In this document: one piece after another, positions 8,642 to 16,796 of the stretch
Numbering within the stretch: position 1 is the first letter of the stretch
How the letters are laid out: each line of letters starts with the position of its first letter
NCBI GenBank assembly: GCA_002841865.1
Contig: PHBD01000033.1
Coordinates: forward strand, 1-45,693
DNA: 45,693 nt
Source of the DNA: Deltaproteobacteria bacterium HGW-Deltaproteobacteria-19
GTDB taxonomy: Bacteria; Desulfobacterota; Syntrophia; Syntrophales; PHBD01
Reading direction: 5' to 3'
Position numbers and translations under genes: made by a program
The notes under the pieces: model-generated
What the model saw: only the letters and a program-made list of their open reading frames with translations
The model's database searches: none
What the model was told of the DNA's origin: nothing

Positions 8642-9709
8642 TCACAGGTCGTTGTAGATACAGAAATACTGCTTCCGCATGCTGTGCCAGTCATGTTCCC
8701 TGGCATAAGCCAGGCAGTTCTCCGCCATTTCCGTGTATTGAGCAGGGGTCGTCTTTTCCAGGAAAGATGCGATCTCTGAGATATCCCGGTAGACAAACCC
8801 GACACCGTGGGTCTCGACCACTTCACGGAATATGTCGATATCCGAGCAGATCACGGGTTTCCCGAACGACAGGGCGTCCTTGAGGGGCCCCGCTCCACCG
8901 GGGTAATGCTTCGCATAGGGCAGCAGTACGTAGTCGTGGTCGTCTATGAGGGCCTTCAGCTCTTCCTCAGCCAGGAATCGGTCTATTACCTGCAAGCCCT
9001 TCTTCTGGAGAGCACGGAGCCTCGGGTCATGGATCCGCCCCGCCATTGTGATGGAGTAGGCATTGCTTTTCTGATCCTCAAGGAATTCATGGATGCCCTT
9101 GTCTTCTCGCATGTGCCCAAAGATGAGCAGTTTCATGCCCTTCAGGGGACGCGGATTCTCCAGGGCGGGATAGCTGCACGGGTATTCGATGACGTCCACA
9201 CGTACCGCTCCCGCTGTGCGGCACAACTGATGTCCATGCGCCCTGGAGTGGACGACGAATCGATAGCCTCTTCGGCCGGCGTGCCGGATCGCCCGCACGT
9301 AGACCCACCGCTGGAGCCGGCTGGCCAGGTCCTTTGCCGGACTCCGGTAGACCATCCTTCCGATGGAATGCAGTGTGATGAGGATTTTCTTTTTCCGAAA
9401 GGGGGTCAGTAACTCGAAGAGCATGAACGAAAACGGCTCGAACTCGATGAAATGGATCGACTGGGGCTTTCCGGCGCCATCCCGGTTCGTCAGGTGGGAG
9501 ATCGTTTTCAGCGAGTGGAGAAGTCGGGCCAGCAGGAAGCGGAGGATGTCCCGATCGTAGTCGATCGGAAGGGACTTGAGCCATGTGGCGTTGGTGTACC
9601 GCCGATCCTGTTCATCGCAATAGAGATAGGAATAGCGGTCAGACAGCAGGTTTTCAAAGTACCTGCGGAAATGCCCTCTCCAGAAAAGGTATGGCTGAAC
9701 GATTACCAT
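8642..9709 (-). CDS. Glycosyltransferase, GT4-like (GT-B fold)
   Basis: The 355-residue protein begins 'MVIVQPYLFWRGHFRRYFE', as in GT4-type enzymes. Its C-terminal Rossmann domain has 'KLLIFGHMREDKGIHEFL', 'YVLLPYAKHYPGGAGPLKDA' and 'SFGKPVICSDIDIFREVVE', corresponding to the donor-binding E-x7-E-like region (here GGAGPLKDALSFGKP). It probably transfers a hexose during repeat-unit assembly. The start at 9709 lies 4 bases after the upstream stop. A longer in-frame start would run into the preceding gene and adds an uncharacteristic Ser/Gly-rich leader, so it was rejected. The ribosome site is weak, consistent with coupled translation. Confidence 0.85.
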   Translation of the reverse strand: MVIVQPYLFWRGHFRRYFENLLSDRYSYLYCDEQDRRYTNATWLKSLPIDYDRDILRFLLARLLHSLKTISHLTNRDGAGKPQSIHFIEFEPFSFMLFELLTPFRKKKILITLHSIGRMVYRSPAKDLASRLQRWVYVRAIRHAGRRGYRFVVHSRAHGHQLCRTAGAVRVDVIEYPCSYPALENPRPLKGMKLLIFGHMREDKGIHEFLEDQKSNAYSITMAGRIHDPRLRALQKKGLQVIDRFLAEEELKALIDDHDYVLLPYAKHYPGGAGPLKDALSFGKPVICSDIDIFREVVETHGVGFVYRDISEIASFLEKTTPAQYTEMAENCLAYAREHDWHSMRKQYFCIYNDL

Positions 9710-9713
9710 GGCG

Positions 9714-10484
9714 TTACGGTTTCCGGAACCAGAAGAGGCCACAGCCATAGTTGCAGGAATTCAGCTTTTCTGCGGAACAGTTTTCCAGATAGTTGCGATG
9801 GTCGTCGATGCCCGACAGCTCAATCAGCTCGAGTCCATGGAAATAGTCCAGGATCTGCTCAACAGAGTGCACCCTGTGGGCATTGAAGCACACCCGCGGC
9901 CGGCCGATCGGCACCGAAAAGTAAAGGTTGCCACCCCGGGCAAGGATTCTCTGCAGCTCCCGGGTGGCTTTGGCGGTTCCCTCCGGATCCAGCGGGTCTC
10001 CATACCTCCCCAGGCCTATGTGCTCCGCGACGTGCAGGCAGGAAACGGAAACGGCCGAGCTGTCAGCGAATGGCAGGCTTAGAATGCTGCCCGTCTCCAT
10101 ATGGAGCCGTTCGACCGTCACCTCCAGTGGCCTCAGGTCGATGAAAACGACCTCGGTGAATGTCGTCAGGTACGTCACGAAATCGATCTTCGAACCGATG
10201 TCAACGTGTCGAAACGGCCTGTCGGCTGCTATTTTCCTGAAGGACCAGATGTTCTGATAGTAATAGTGCCGATCGAAAGGCGTGCGGCTCGTCCGGTCGT
10301 GCAGACAGGGATGGGTGTCGAGAAGGCCGACCTTTTCCGCCCCGTGGATGCTCCGGTATTGCATCATCTGGATCAGGTAGCCCGGGAAACGGACCAGGCC
10401 GCGGAACAGCCTCAAGGGATCCGCGAAGGTGGACATCCAGTGGTAGGCAAACCGCAGGAACCTGCTGTCTTCAGGCATTCTCAT
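9714..10484 (-). CDS. DUF268-like protein with methyltransferase-type fold
   Basis: The 256-residue protein contains 'RHVDIGSKIDFVTYLTTFTE', 'VVFIDLRPLEV', 'SCLHVAEHIGLGRYGDPLDP' and 'GNLYFSVPIGRPRVCFNAHR'. This is the pattern I associate with DUF268 proteins found in glycan clusters. The arrangement resembles a class I SAM-dependent methyltransferase (motif I near VDIGS, acidic FIDLRP), but activity is not established. The C-terminus has Cys residues near 'NSCNYGCGLFWFRKP'. Start 10484 overlaps the polymerase gene by 14 bases; an ATG at 10478 is an alternative. Confidence 0.75.
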   Translation of the reverse strand: MRMPEDSRFLRFAYHWMSTFADPLRLFRGLVRFPGYLIQMMQYRSIHGAEKVGLLDTHPCLHDRTSRTPFDRHYYYQNIWSFRKIAADRPFRHVDIGSKIDFVTYLTTFTEVVFIDLRPLEVTVERLHMETGSILSLPFADSSAVSVSCLHVAEHIGLGRYGDPLDPEGTAKATRELQRILARGGNLYFSVPIGRPRVCFNAHRVHSVEQILDYFHGLELIELSGIDDHRNYLENCSAEKLNSCNYGCGLFWFRKP

Positions 10485-11862
10485 GGATCACTGCACCGCG
10501 TGGCGCGCTCATGGCCATGTAAAACTCTACGGTTGCGATCACGACCATCATATACAGCCATTTCGCGAAGGTGACCGACAGAGAGCCGTTCAGCATGACG
10601 ATATGGACGATTCCGGTGGCGTAAAGGATCATGATGTAAGGGTTGTTTCGATGATTCAGCATGTATAGGTAAAGAACACCGCACAGCAGGCCGACCAGGT
10701 ACATCCCCGCGGCGATGCCGGCAAGCCCCCCTGCCCAGTACAACTCGCCCAGGATCGTCTGGACCACACCGCCGGCCTTCTCTTCCGGATTGTAATAATT
10801 GGGATTCTCAGCTCGCATGAGGTTGTTGAACTGCACATGCGACGGGTTGGGCTTATCCGGCCACAGGGACCGGGGCACGGACACAAGCAGGATGTCCTGA
10901 AGGATGTACCAGCCATAGTGGTGACTGGCTCCCTCGCTTTTCATCAGGCTCCTCGTATACAGAAGGCTGTCGGTACCGTGAAAATGATTCCAGATGTTGC
11001 TCAGAAACAGATTCATGTAACCCTGGCTCTCCTCGTCAAGGCGGACGACGGACTCCAGTCCTGTTTCCAGGATCCTGGACTCCGCCTCTTCCGTATAGGA
11101 CCGGTATGAGCCGTAGCTGACATTGAAGATGACCAATGCCACGACGATCGTAACCATCAGCGCGGCCGAGATTCTTCTCTGCCAGCAATTCCAGATCACA
11201 AGCAGGTACATGATGGTCTGCATGGCGGCCCAGCGATGCGCCACGATCAGGTTCAGGAAAACCGAAAGCGCTGCCAGTGCGAACAGGAACCAGCCACCCT
11301 TCCGGGTCCTGTAAACCTGGATGCCGGCAAGCAGGACGGCAATGGAGAGCAGGTTGACCAGGAACTTCAGATACCCCACGTCCGTCAGGACAAACAGACG
11401 AACGTAATTGATGTTTTCCAGGTAATAGAAAAAGCCGCCACCCAGATGGAACAGGTAAAGGCTCGCTCCGGCACCCGCGATGAGGAACAGCAAAATGACA
11501 TCACCCGTCCTTCGTTCGCTCCATGGCAGATCCCGGAATTTCGGCAGGAATCCCTCCAGGGCCACGACCACCCGGCCGTAATAACCGAAATAGAAGCAAG
11601 TGAGGCCCAGGATGGACATGTACAGCACTTCCGTCAGTTCGGCCTGCTTCGTCTCGCCGCTCCCAAAGTCATAGAAGGATAGAGGTACTTCGGACCCGTA
11701 GAGGTCCAGTGTCCGGAGCCCGTAGTACAGAAAGAAGAAGGCAACGAAAATATTCCTGGGACTCAGGAAATCCAGCTTGCCTTTCCTCCAGTCATCGAGG
11801 ACCGGCATCAGCACCATCAGGGAAAATATGAACAGCCCTATGTAGAATTCGATGCCGATCAT
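10471..11862 (-). CDS. Wzy-like oligosaccharide repeat-unit polymerase
   Basis: This 463-residue, very hydrophobic protein has about 10-12 predicted TM helices and a larger loop near residues 300-370 ('GYMNLFLSNIWNHFHGTDSLLYTRSLM', written here only as an indication of position, then 'VSVPRSLWPDKPNPS'). Size and topology match O-antigen/oligosaccharide repeat-unit polymerases, which are poorly conserved in sequence. It should join lipid-linked units in the periplasm after Wzx flipping. The start at 11862 (MIGIEFYIGLF) has GGAGG about 12 bases upstream. A longer frame would overlap the upstream methyltransferase. The cluster context (Wzx, Wzz, export protein) supports the call, and no other polymerase is present. 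Confidence 0.78.
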   Translation of the reverse strand: MIGIEFYIGLFIFSLMVLMPVLDDWRKGKLDFLSPRNIFVAFFFLYYGLRTLDLYGSEVPLSFYDFGSGETKQAELTEVLYMSILGLTCFYFGYYGRVVVALEGFLPKFRDLPWSERRTGDVILLFLIAGAGASLYLFHLGGGFFYYLENINYVRLFVLTDVGYLKFLVNLLSIAVLLAGIQVYRTRKGGWFLFALAALSVFLNLIVAHRWAAMQTIMYLLVIWNCWQRRISAALMVTIVVALVIFNVSYGSYRSYTEEAESRILETGLESVVRLDEESQGYMNLFLSNIWNHFHGTDSLLYTRSLMKSEGASHHYGWYILQDILLVSVPRSLWPDKPNPSHVQFNNLMRAENPNYYNPEEKAGGVVQTILGELYWAGGLAGIAAGMYLVGLLCGVLYLYMLNHRNNPYIMILYATGIVHIVMLNGSLSVTFAKWLYMMVVIATVEFYMAMSAPRGAVIHENA

Positions 11863-11884
11863 GAAGAAGTCGTGCCTCCGACGT

Positions 11885-12865
11885 TCAGGTTTTCTGGCAT
11901 ACGAAAACCGCGTCGACACAGCGAATGCGTCCCAGTTCCGTCAGGGCATCCTCCATTCGGAACAAGGACTCCAGCAACTGAACATGGGAAGGGTCTGTTT
12001 CATTGTAGGAGTTCAGAAAACCCGCGCCTGTGAGGCGGGTCATCAGTCCCCCGTTCAGGAGGAAAACATCGCCCCGAGGAAACTCTCTGCGAACTGCGTC
12101 CAGGATCCGGTCAGAGCCCACGCCTTCCGACGGATCGACGAGCTTCCAGTATAGAGGGGGAGGCGGAAAGTAAACGCGGCCAAACGATGTCCTGCGGTTC
12201 AGAATGTTTATGATCCGCTTGATACCATCCTCGACGACCCCCTTCAGGGATCCTTCCTCCTTGATTTTGAACTGGGGACGGAATTCGGGTGGAAGCAGGT
12301 GCATCACGCCATTGAGAACCTCCAACTCCACTCGGGACGGGTAGCTGTAGCGGGGTCCGATCCGCTCGAAGGCAATGAAATAGCCACCTTTCCGGATGCC
12401 CCTTGCGACGGTTCCAATCACCGCGTCTACATTCTGCAGGTGGTGTAGTCCGCCACTCACATAAACAATGTCGTACTCTCCTTCCTCAAGGGTCAGGTGA
12501 TTCACATCCTCGCACCGGTACTGGATGCTGGTGATCCCCTCTTCCCGGGCCATCCGGATCGCTTCGTCCAAGGCCGCCTGGCTGACGTCGATTCCGAGAA
12601 TTTCTGATCCGAAATTTTCCTTCGCCAAGGCGCGCTCGACATGCCCGAAACCGCAGCATAGGCTTAGAACGCGCCCGAACGGGATCTTCTCACGAAACGT
12701 TACGGTGGCCAGAAGGTGCTCAAGCCAGTCCACCCGCCCACCCGCAGGCATCCCGAACACTTTTCGCGCGTAGCGGTCGATGACGGGGCCGAACCGATAA
12801 TAGGTAGGTGCTGCGTAGGAATCCCGATGCGACCAGAAGGTGACTGTTTTATCAATCGACTTCAT
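11885..12865 (-). CDS. Class I SAM-dependent methyltransferase
   Basis: The 326-residue protein has a clear SAM-binding core: motif I 'RVLSLCCGFGHVERALA', then 'GSEILGIDVSQAALDEAIR', 'IQYRCEDVNHLTL', 'YDIVYVSGGLHHLQNVD' and 'IRKGGYFIAFERIGPRYSYP'. A C-terminal extension of about 130 residues may bind the acceptor. It lies inside the glycan cluster between a glycosyltransferase and the polymerase, so modification of a sugar or of the chain end is likely; a nucleotide-sugar substrate is also possible. Start 12865 has an AAAGG about 10 bases upstream. Confidence 0.82.
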   Translation of the reverse strand: MKSIDKTVTFWSHRDSYAAPTYYRFGPVIDRYARKVFGMPAGGRVDWLEHLLATVTFREKIPFGRVLSLCCGFGHVERALAKENFGSEILGIDVSQAALDEAIRMAREEGITSIQYRCEDVNHLTLEEGEYDIVYVSGGLHHLQNVDAVIGTVARGIRKGGYFIAFERIGPRYSYPSRVELEVLNGVMHLLPPEFRPQFKIKEEGSLKGVVEDGIKRIINILNRRTSFGRVYFPPPPLYWKLVDPSEGVGSDRILDAVRREFPRGDVFLLNGGLMTRLTGAGFLNSYNETDPSHVQLLESLFRMEDALTELGRIRCVDAVFVCQKT

Positions 12866-12884
12866 GTTGCGCGGGCCTTTTCGA

Positions 12885-13820
12885 TCATTTTACGATCCAT
12901 TTGCGGATCAAGAGCCGGTTGCTGAATGTGCTGCCCAGCCACAGGAGCGGATAGGAGTAGGGATACATCGGGTACAGGATGTCGTAAGCGATAATCGACA
13001 GGGTGGACAGAATCGAGCCCTTCATCCTCCGAAGCAGGGATTTGCTGAGGATCCCGCTCTCCGTCAGCACGTACCGGGCATCGAGGAAGGAAAACGTGCG
13101 AGGGTACATGCCGCATAAATCATGGTTCCTCCTGATCTCGGGATCATCCTTGAACAGGTGGTACACCCTTCTGGCATCGCCGGCCCCAATGATACTACTG
13201 TGATTCTGGTGGAGCGCCGTGACGACTTGCGTGCCGTCAATGAGCCGTAACCCTTCGATGCTTGCCTTATACAGGAACCAGGCATCGAGGAAGGCGCGGC
13301 CGACAGCGAACGGCTTGACGTCCCGGTAGCTGCCACGGGGAAAAACAAAGTAATCCAATCCTACATGATCGATCGAAGCATTGGACTTCACGGCACACAG
13401 GAATTCTTCCGCCTCGCTCCCGTTGGTGAAGTTGATCTCCTCACGGATATCGACATTCCGTCTCAGGCCTGTCAGCAGGATGCGTCCGTCCGCGAATGTG
13501 TCCAGGAGATGCAGAAACGTCTGCATAAAATCGCCGAGCAGGATGATGTCGGCGTTCAGATAACACACGTGCGGGTTCGAGGCCTGCTCCTGGGCGAGCC
13601 GGAACATGGAATGCACCAGCGGTGTTCCGTATTCATTCCTCTCTACGTCGGCGATGTGTCGCAACCGATATTCCTCGGCCGCCTCCGCGGTCCCCTGTTC
13701 GTTCCCGAACAAGATGATCTCGGGGACGGGTTCGAGGGCCAGCCAGCTCCGGATGGCATTTCTCTGGATGGTTCCGATCGTTCCGTGAAAAGGCTTGGGC
13801 AGGCAGAAGAATGTAATCAT
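12885..13820 (-). CDS. Putative glycosyltransferase (GT-A-like, family not assigned)
   Basis: The 311-residue protein starts 'MITFFCLPKPFHGTIGTIQR' and contains 'EIILFGNEQGTAEAAEEY', 'HVCYLNADIILLGDF' and 'RAFLDAWFLYKASIEGLRLI'. The 'LNADIILL' segment resembles the metal-binding strand of GT-A enzymes with a variant DxD, and the late 'VVTALHQNHSS' provides a conserved-looking His. I read it as a nucleotide-sugar transferase, though the family is uncertain. It overlaps the upstream FkbM gene by ATGA (13817-13820). The C-terminal 60 residues are hydrophobic and basic, and could associate with the membrane. Confidence 0.65.
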   Translation of the reverse strand: MITFFCLPKPFHGTIGTIQRNAIRSWLALEPVPEIILFGNEQGTAEAAEEYRLRHIADVERNEYGTPLVHSMFRLAQEQASNPHVCYLNADIILLGDFMQTFLHLLDTFADGRILLTGLRRNVDIREEINFTNGSEAEEFLCAVKSNASIDHVGLDYFVFPRGSYRDVKPFAVGRAFLDAWFLYKASIEGLRLIDGTQVVTALHQNHSSIIGAGDARRVYHLFKDDPEIRRNHDLCGMYPRTFSFLDARYVLTESGILSKSLLRRMKGSILSTLSIIAYDILYPMYPYSYPLLWLGSTFSNRLLIRKWIVK

Positions 13821-14722
13821 GGCCCTTCTCCCCGTGTTTCACGGGAGGGTGAGATCAGGCCGCTCACAGACGATATCCGTTCCTCCGGCACGGCAACATA
13901 ATTCGAAAACAGGATGTGCTCCTCGGTGGGTTCCTTGATGCGCAGCGTGCCGTCGGTGCCGACCTCGAACCACCGATAACCGTATCCCTCCAGAAATTCG
14001 ATGATGCGGGAAGCCCGGTAGTGCCACTTATTGGTACGCTTGTCCTCAATTTCGCAAAGCACAACGGGACGCCCGTGTTCCCACAGCCGGGAGCCGCCGG
14101 CCAGAACGTCCAACTCGCCCCCTTCCACGTCGATCTTGACCAAGTCAATGCGCCCGATGCGAACCTTTTCCACGTAGTCGTCCAGTGGAATCAACGACAC
14201 CCGGAGGATCTCCTGCTTCACGAGAACATCTTCGGCAGGCTCCCTCAGGCTGCTCAGGGATTCAAAGCCCTCCCTGCAGACATGCATGTCAACGCTTCCT
14301 TCTATCCGGCTGACAGCGAACTGCTCGGCCTTCACATGATGATAGCCGTTGAGGTCGATGTTTCTCCTCAACTTCCGCATGACCGAAGGGACCGGTTCAA
14401 AAGCGACCACCAACCCGCTTTGCCCGACCTGCCGGGCTCCGATCATCGTATAGAAACCCTGGTTCGCACCGATGTCGAAAAACGTCATGCCCGGCTTCAA
14501 AAGCCGCCTGATCAGCTTTTGACACCCGTCCTCATAGGGCCTGCCCAGATACGCCTGAAGGAAAAACCGGCTCCCCATATGATCCCCGTAGGCCAGGATG
14601 AGGCCGCCGCCAGGCAGCCGGCAGAGAATGGGAAAATTCAGCCAGCCAAGCCGGCCGCGGCTCATCCACAAAAAGAACAGCCCTTTTTTCATGCGCTGCT
14701 TCAGAGCATCAATCCTTCGCAT
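13817..14722 (-). CDS. FkbM-family SAM-dependent methyltransferase
   Basis: This second FkbM enzyme of the cluster has 301 residues. Motif I is 'MTFFDIGANQGFYTMIG', followed by 'GLVVAFEPVPSVMRKLRRN' and the FkbM signature 'IDLVKIDVEGGELDVLAGG'. The sequence differs clearly from the copy at 7034-7831, so the two probably act on different positions or sugars. It starts 3 bases after the flippase stop and overlaps the following glycosyltransferase, so it belongs to the same transcript. Confidence 0.88.
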   Translation of the reverse strand: MRRIDALKQRMKKGLFFLWMSRGRLGWLNFPILCRLPGGGLILAYGDHMGSRFFLQAYLGRPYEDGCQKLIRRLLKPGMTFFDIGANQGFYTMIGARQVGQSGLVVAFEPVPSVMRKLRRNIDLNGYHHVKAEQFAVSRIEGSVDMHVCREGFESLSSLREPAEDVLVKQEILRVSLIPLDDYVEKVRIGRIDLVKIDVEGGELDVLAGGSRLWEHGRPVVLCEIEDKRTNKWHYRASRIIEFLEGYGYRWFEVGTDGTLRIKEPTEEHILFSNYVAVPEERISSVSGLISPSRETRGEGP

Positions 14723-14725
14723 CGT

Positions 14726-16261
14726 TCACCGGTCGTACTGCTCCTTCATGGTAGTCACAATACGGCTCCGCTCGGCGGAGTTGAGCAGGTAGTACCATAT
14801 CAAACAAGCATTTGCGGCGACCCACAATGAATACAGGACGCCGGTCACTGCGGCCCGATCTGTCCATGCCTGGCTTGCATACAGGATGACACACGAAAGA
14901 ACATAAACGGCAAACCCGTGTATGATCCGGCGATCTCGGCAGATACTGTTTCCCGGGGAGTTCAGTTTGGAAAAAAGGGTCGTGAACACGACCAGTTCGA
15001 AGGCCGCACGGATGGTCCAGGCAGCGGCCGCCCCCAAAATTCCATACTTGGAGACCATAAACCACAACAACAGGAGAAACGGTGCCGTGTAGAGAAGAAG
15101 TGTTCTGGCTTTCAGGTCGGGCCTGCCGATACTGTCCAGCAGGTTGGCCGGTACCTGTGCGATGGCGTTGAAAAAGAACCCCAGCGTCAGGACTTGGAGC
15201 ACCACGACCGTTTCGTGTGCAAACGCCGCCCCCAGCCAGAGGTCGAGGAAAGGTCTCGCCAGGAAAATGACCGTTACGGTCAGCGTTCCAAGAATGATCG
15301 TCAGCCACCTCAAGATGTTCAGGTACACCTCCATGCTTCTGGCCCGATCCCGGAGGAGGTTGATCGCAAATGCCGGGAAAAGGGCCGCGGACACGCTGAC
15401 AGGGATGATGTTCAGCCTGGAGATGACATCGAAGGGTACCGAGTAATAGCCGACGGCCTCGATGGATACGAGGATACCAATGAAAATCCGGTCCGAATGG
15501 TTCAGGATGGGAACGACAATGTTGCTCAGCAGCACCCAACCCCCGAACAGGAAGAGAGGGCGAAGACGTTGCCTGTCCACGGCCGGCCTGGCATTCCGAA
15601 GACCCGGATACAGGGTCCGGCTGAGGTAGAAATAAGCTGCCAGGGATGCGATCCAGGACAGGATGAACAAGATCATGATGCCCGGCAGCCGGATGCCGAA
15701 AAAAACGGCCACCGCCGGGATGAGAAACAGCAATATGTTGGAGGGTACCTTGACCAGGTTTACCAGGTCGAAACGCTGTGAGGCTTCAATGGCGCCGCGG
15801 ATGCTCATCGTTCCCGTGACAATCGGAATCGAAAAGCCGAGAATTGCAAACATTTCCAAAGCTTCCCCGACGAGTGGGGCGGGCACCTTGAACAGGTATC
15901 GTATCGCCAGATTGGACGACAGGAACAGGATGAGACCACCCGCCGCCCCCAAGACCAACTGCGTGAAAAAAGCCGTGTAAACAATTGGAGGGATCGCTTC
16001 CGTCTCATCCCTCCCCAGGGCATCCGCCACGAACTTCGTGGTCGCTCGGCCCAGACCACAATCGAACAGGCTGAAATACCCCACGATGATCTGGGCCAGC
16101 GATAGCAGGCCAAAGCGATCGACCCCGAGCCCGGTGATAACATAAGGTATCGTTACAATTAAGACGAACAGGGGTATGATCTGCCCTGCAAGATTGATGA
16201 ACGAATTGCGGGCAAGAAGGCTTTCCGTGATGCTGATGTGTCGCTGTGCGCCGCTTTTCAT
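14726..16261 (-). CDS. Wzx-type lipid-linked oligosaccharide flippase
   Basis: The 511-residue protein has about 12-14 TM helices and the N-terminal pattern of polysaccharide flippases ('NSFINLAGQIIPLFVLIVT', 'GVDRFGLLSLAQIIVGYFSL'). It moves the undecaprenyl-linked repeat unit across the inner membrane to Wzy. It is the first gene of the minus-strand polysaccharide run, preceded by 535 bases without genes. No Shine-Dalgarno is visible before the ATG (the leader is A-rich: ATAAAAAAACC), and no better start was found. Confidence 0.88.
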   Translation of the reverse strand: MKSGAQRHISITESLLARNSFINLAGQIIPLFVLIVTIPYVITGLGVDRFGLLSLAQIIVGYFSLFDCGLGRATTKFVADALGRDETEAIPPIVYTAFFTQLVLGAAGGLILFLSSNLAIRYLFKVPAPLVGEALEMFAILGFSIPIVTGTMSIRGAIEASQRFDLVNLVKVPSNILLFLIPAVAVFFGIRLPGIMILFILSWIASLAAYFYLSRTLYPGLRNARPAVDRQRLRPLFLFGGWVLLSNIVVPILNHSDRIFIGILVSIEAVGYYSVPFDVISRLNIIPVSVSAALFPAFAINLLRDRARSMEVYLNILRWLTIILGTLTVTVIFLARPFLDLWLGAAFAHETVVVLQVLTLGFFFNAIAQVPANLLDSIGRPDLKARTLLLYTAPFLLLLWFMVSKYGILGAAAAWTIRAAFELVVFTTLFSKLNSPGNSICRDRRIIHGFAVYVLSCVILYASQAWTDRAAVTGVLYSLWVAANACLIWYYLLNSAERSRIVTTMKEQYDR

Positions 16262-16441
16262 GGTTTTTTTATGGAAAGGTTAGAGTCCGGCTGCCCCAAT
16301 TTGCCTGAAAGGACGCACGGTCTGTAATGATTCGCTTGAGTGGACCGTGATCCGGCATCTCGGAGCGGCTTAATCCATCATCGATGCCTATAGCGGGGGC
16401 TGCAGGAAGACAGCCCTGTGAAACGGACGGAGGAGCAGCAT

Positions 16442-16490
16442 AAAAAAGCCGCCGTGCGGGAGAGATTCATCTCCTCCCCCGCATGGCGGG
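16442..16490 (-). terminator. Strong rho-independent terminator after the multicopper oxidase gene
   Basis: On the minus strand the left arm (CCGCC-A-TGCGGG... GGAGA) pairs with the right arm (TCTC...CCCGCA-C-GGCGG) across a short TGAA loop, and is followed directly by CTTTTTT (A-run at 16442-16447 on the plus strand). The stem is about 15 bp with one mismatch and a small bulge. It lies about 310 bases past the oxidase stop and isolates that transcript from the polysaccharide cluster. Confidence 0.8.
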
Positions 16491-16624
16491 TGGTCCAATG
16501 GGCGATCGGGTATAGAGGAAACACGACCTTGATAGCCGTATCATCCTGTCAGAAACCGGTCACCATGATGGTCGGGCTGCCTGGAGAAATGACCGTCCAG
16601 GTAGTACCAGCCCGTCTTGCCGAC

Positions 16625-16650
16625 CTATATCCTGTATAGACAGCATATAG
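16625..16650. promoter_or_regulatory. 26-bp near-perfect palindrome
   Basis: CTATAT-CCTGT-ATAG-ACAGC-ATATAG has two 11-base arms with one mismatch around a 4-base centre. It could be a dimeric regulator's operator or a hairpin in the 3' untranslated part of the oxidase transcript. It is AT-rich compared with its surroundings. Confidence 0.4.
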
Positions 16651-16796
16651 ATTTGTGACCGACGCCCTAAAGGTAGTTGACACTGACGCGTTCAACCGGC
16701 TCCAAGAGAAAACGCTCTTTCTCCCCAAAGCGATTATGCTGTCTCCTCTGCCAGGCCGTCACGAACGATCTCCCGCTGCAGCTGACGCGATCCTCA

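Larger units (their letters stand above)
16262..16796. other. Intergenic region between multicopper oxidase and flippase genes
   Basis: These 535 bases hold no convincing gene; short frames lack ribosome sites and family features. They contain a strong minus-strand terminator (16442-16490) and a 26-bp near-palindrome (16625-16650). The part from 16262 to 16440 would be the flippase leader. It includes a 6-bp GGGCTG/CAGCCC hairpin (16397-16416) but no clear promoter. Confidence 0.7.

Noticed and set aside
16396-16420. Possible sigma-54 site before the flippase gene on the minus strand
   Set aside because: GG and GC have the right 10-base spacing, but only about 7 of 11 other consensus positions match and no activator site is evident.
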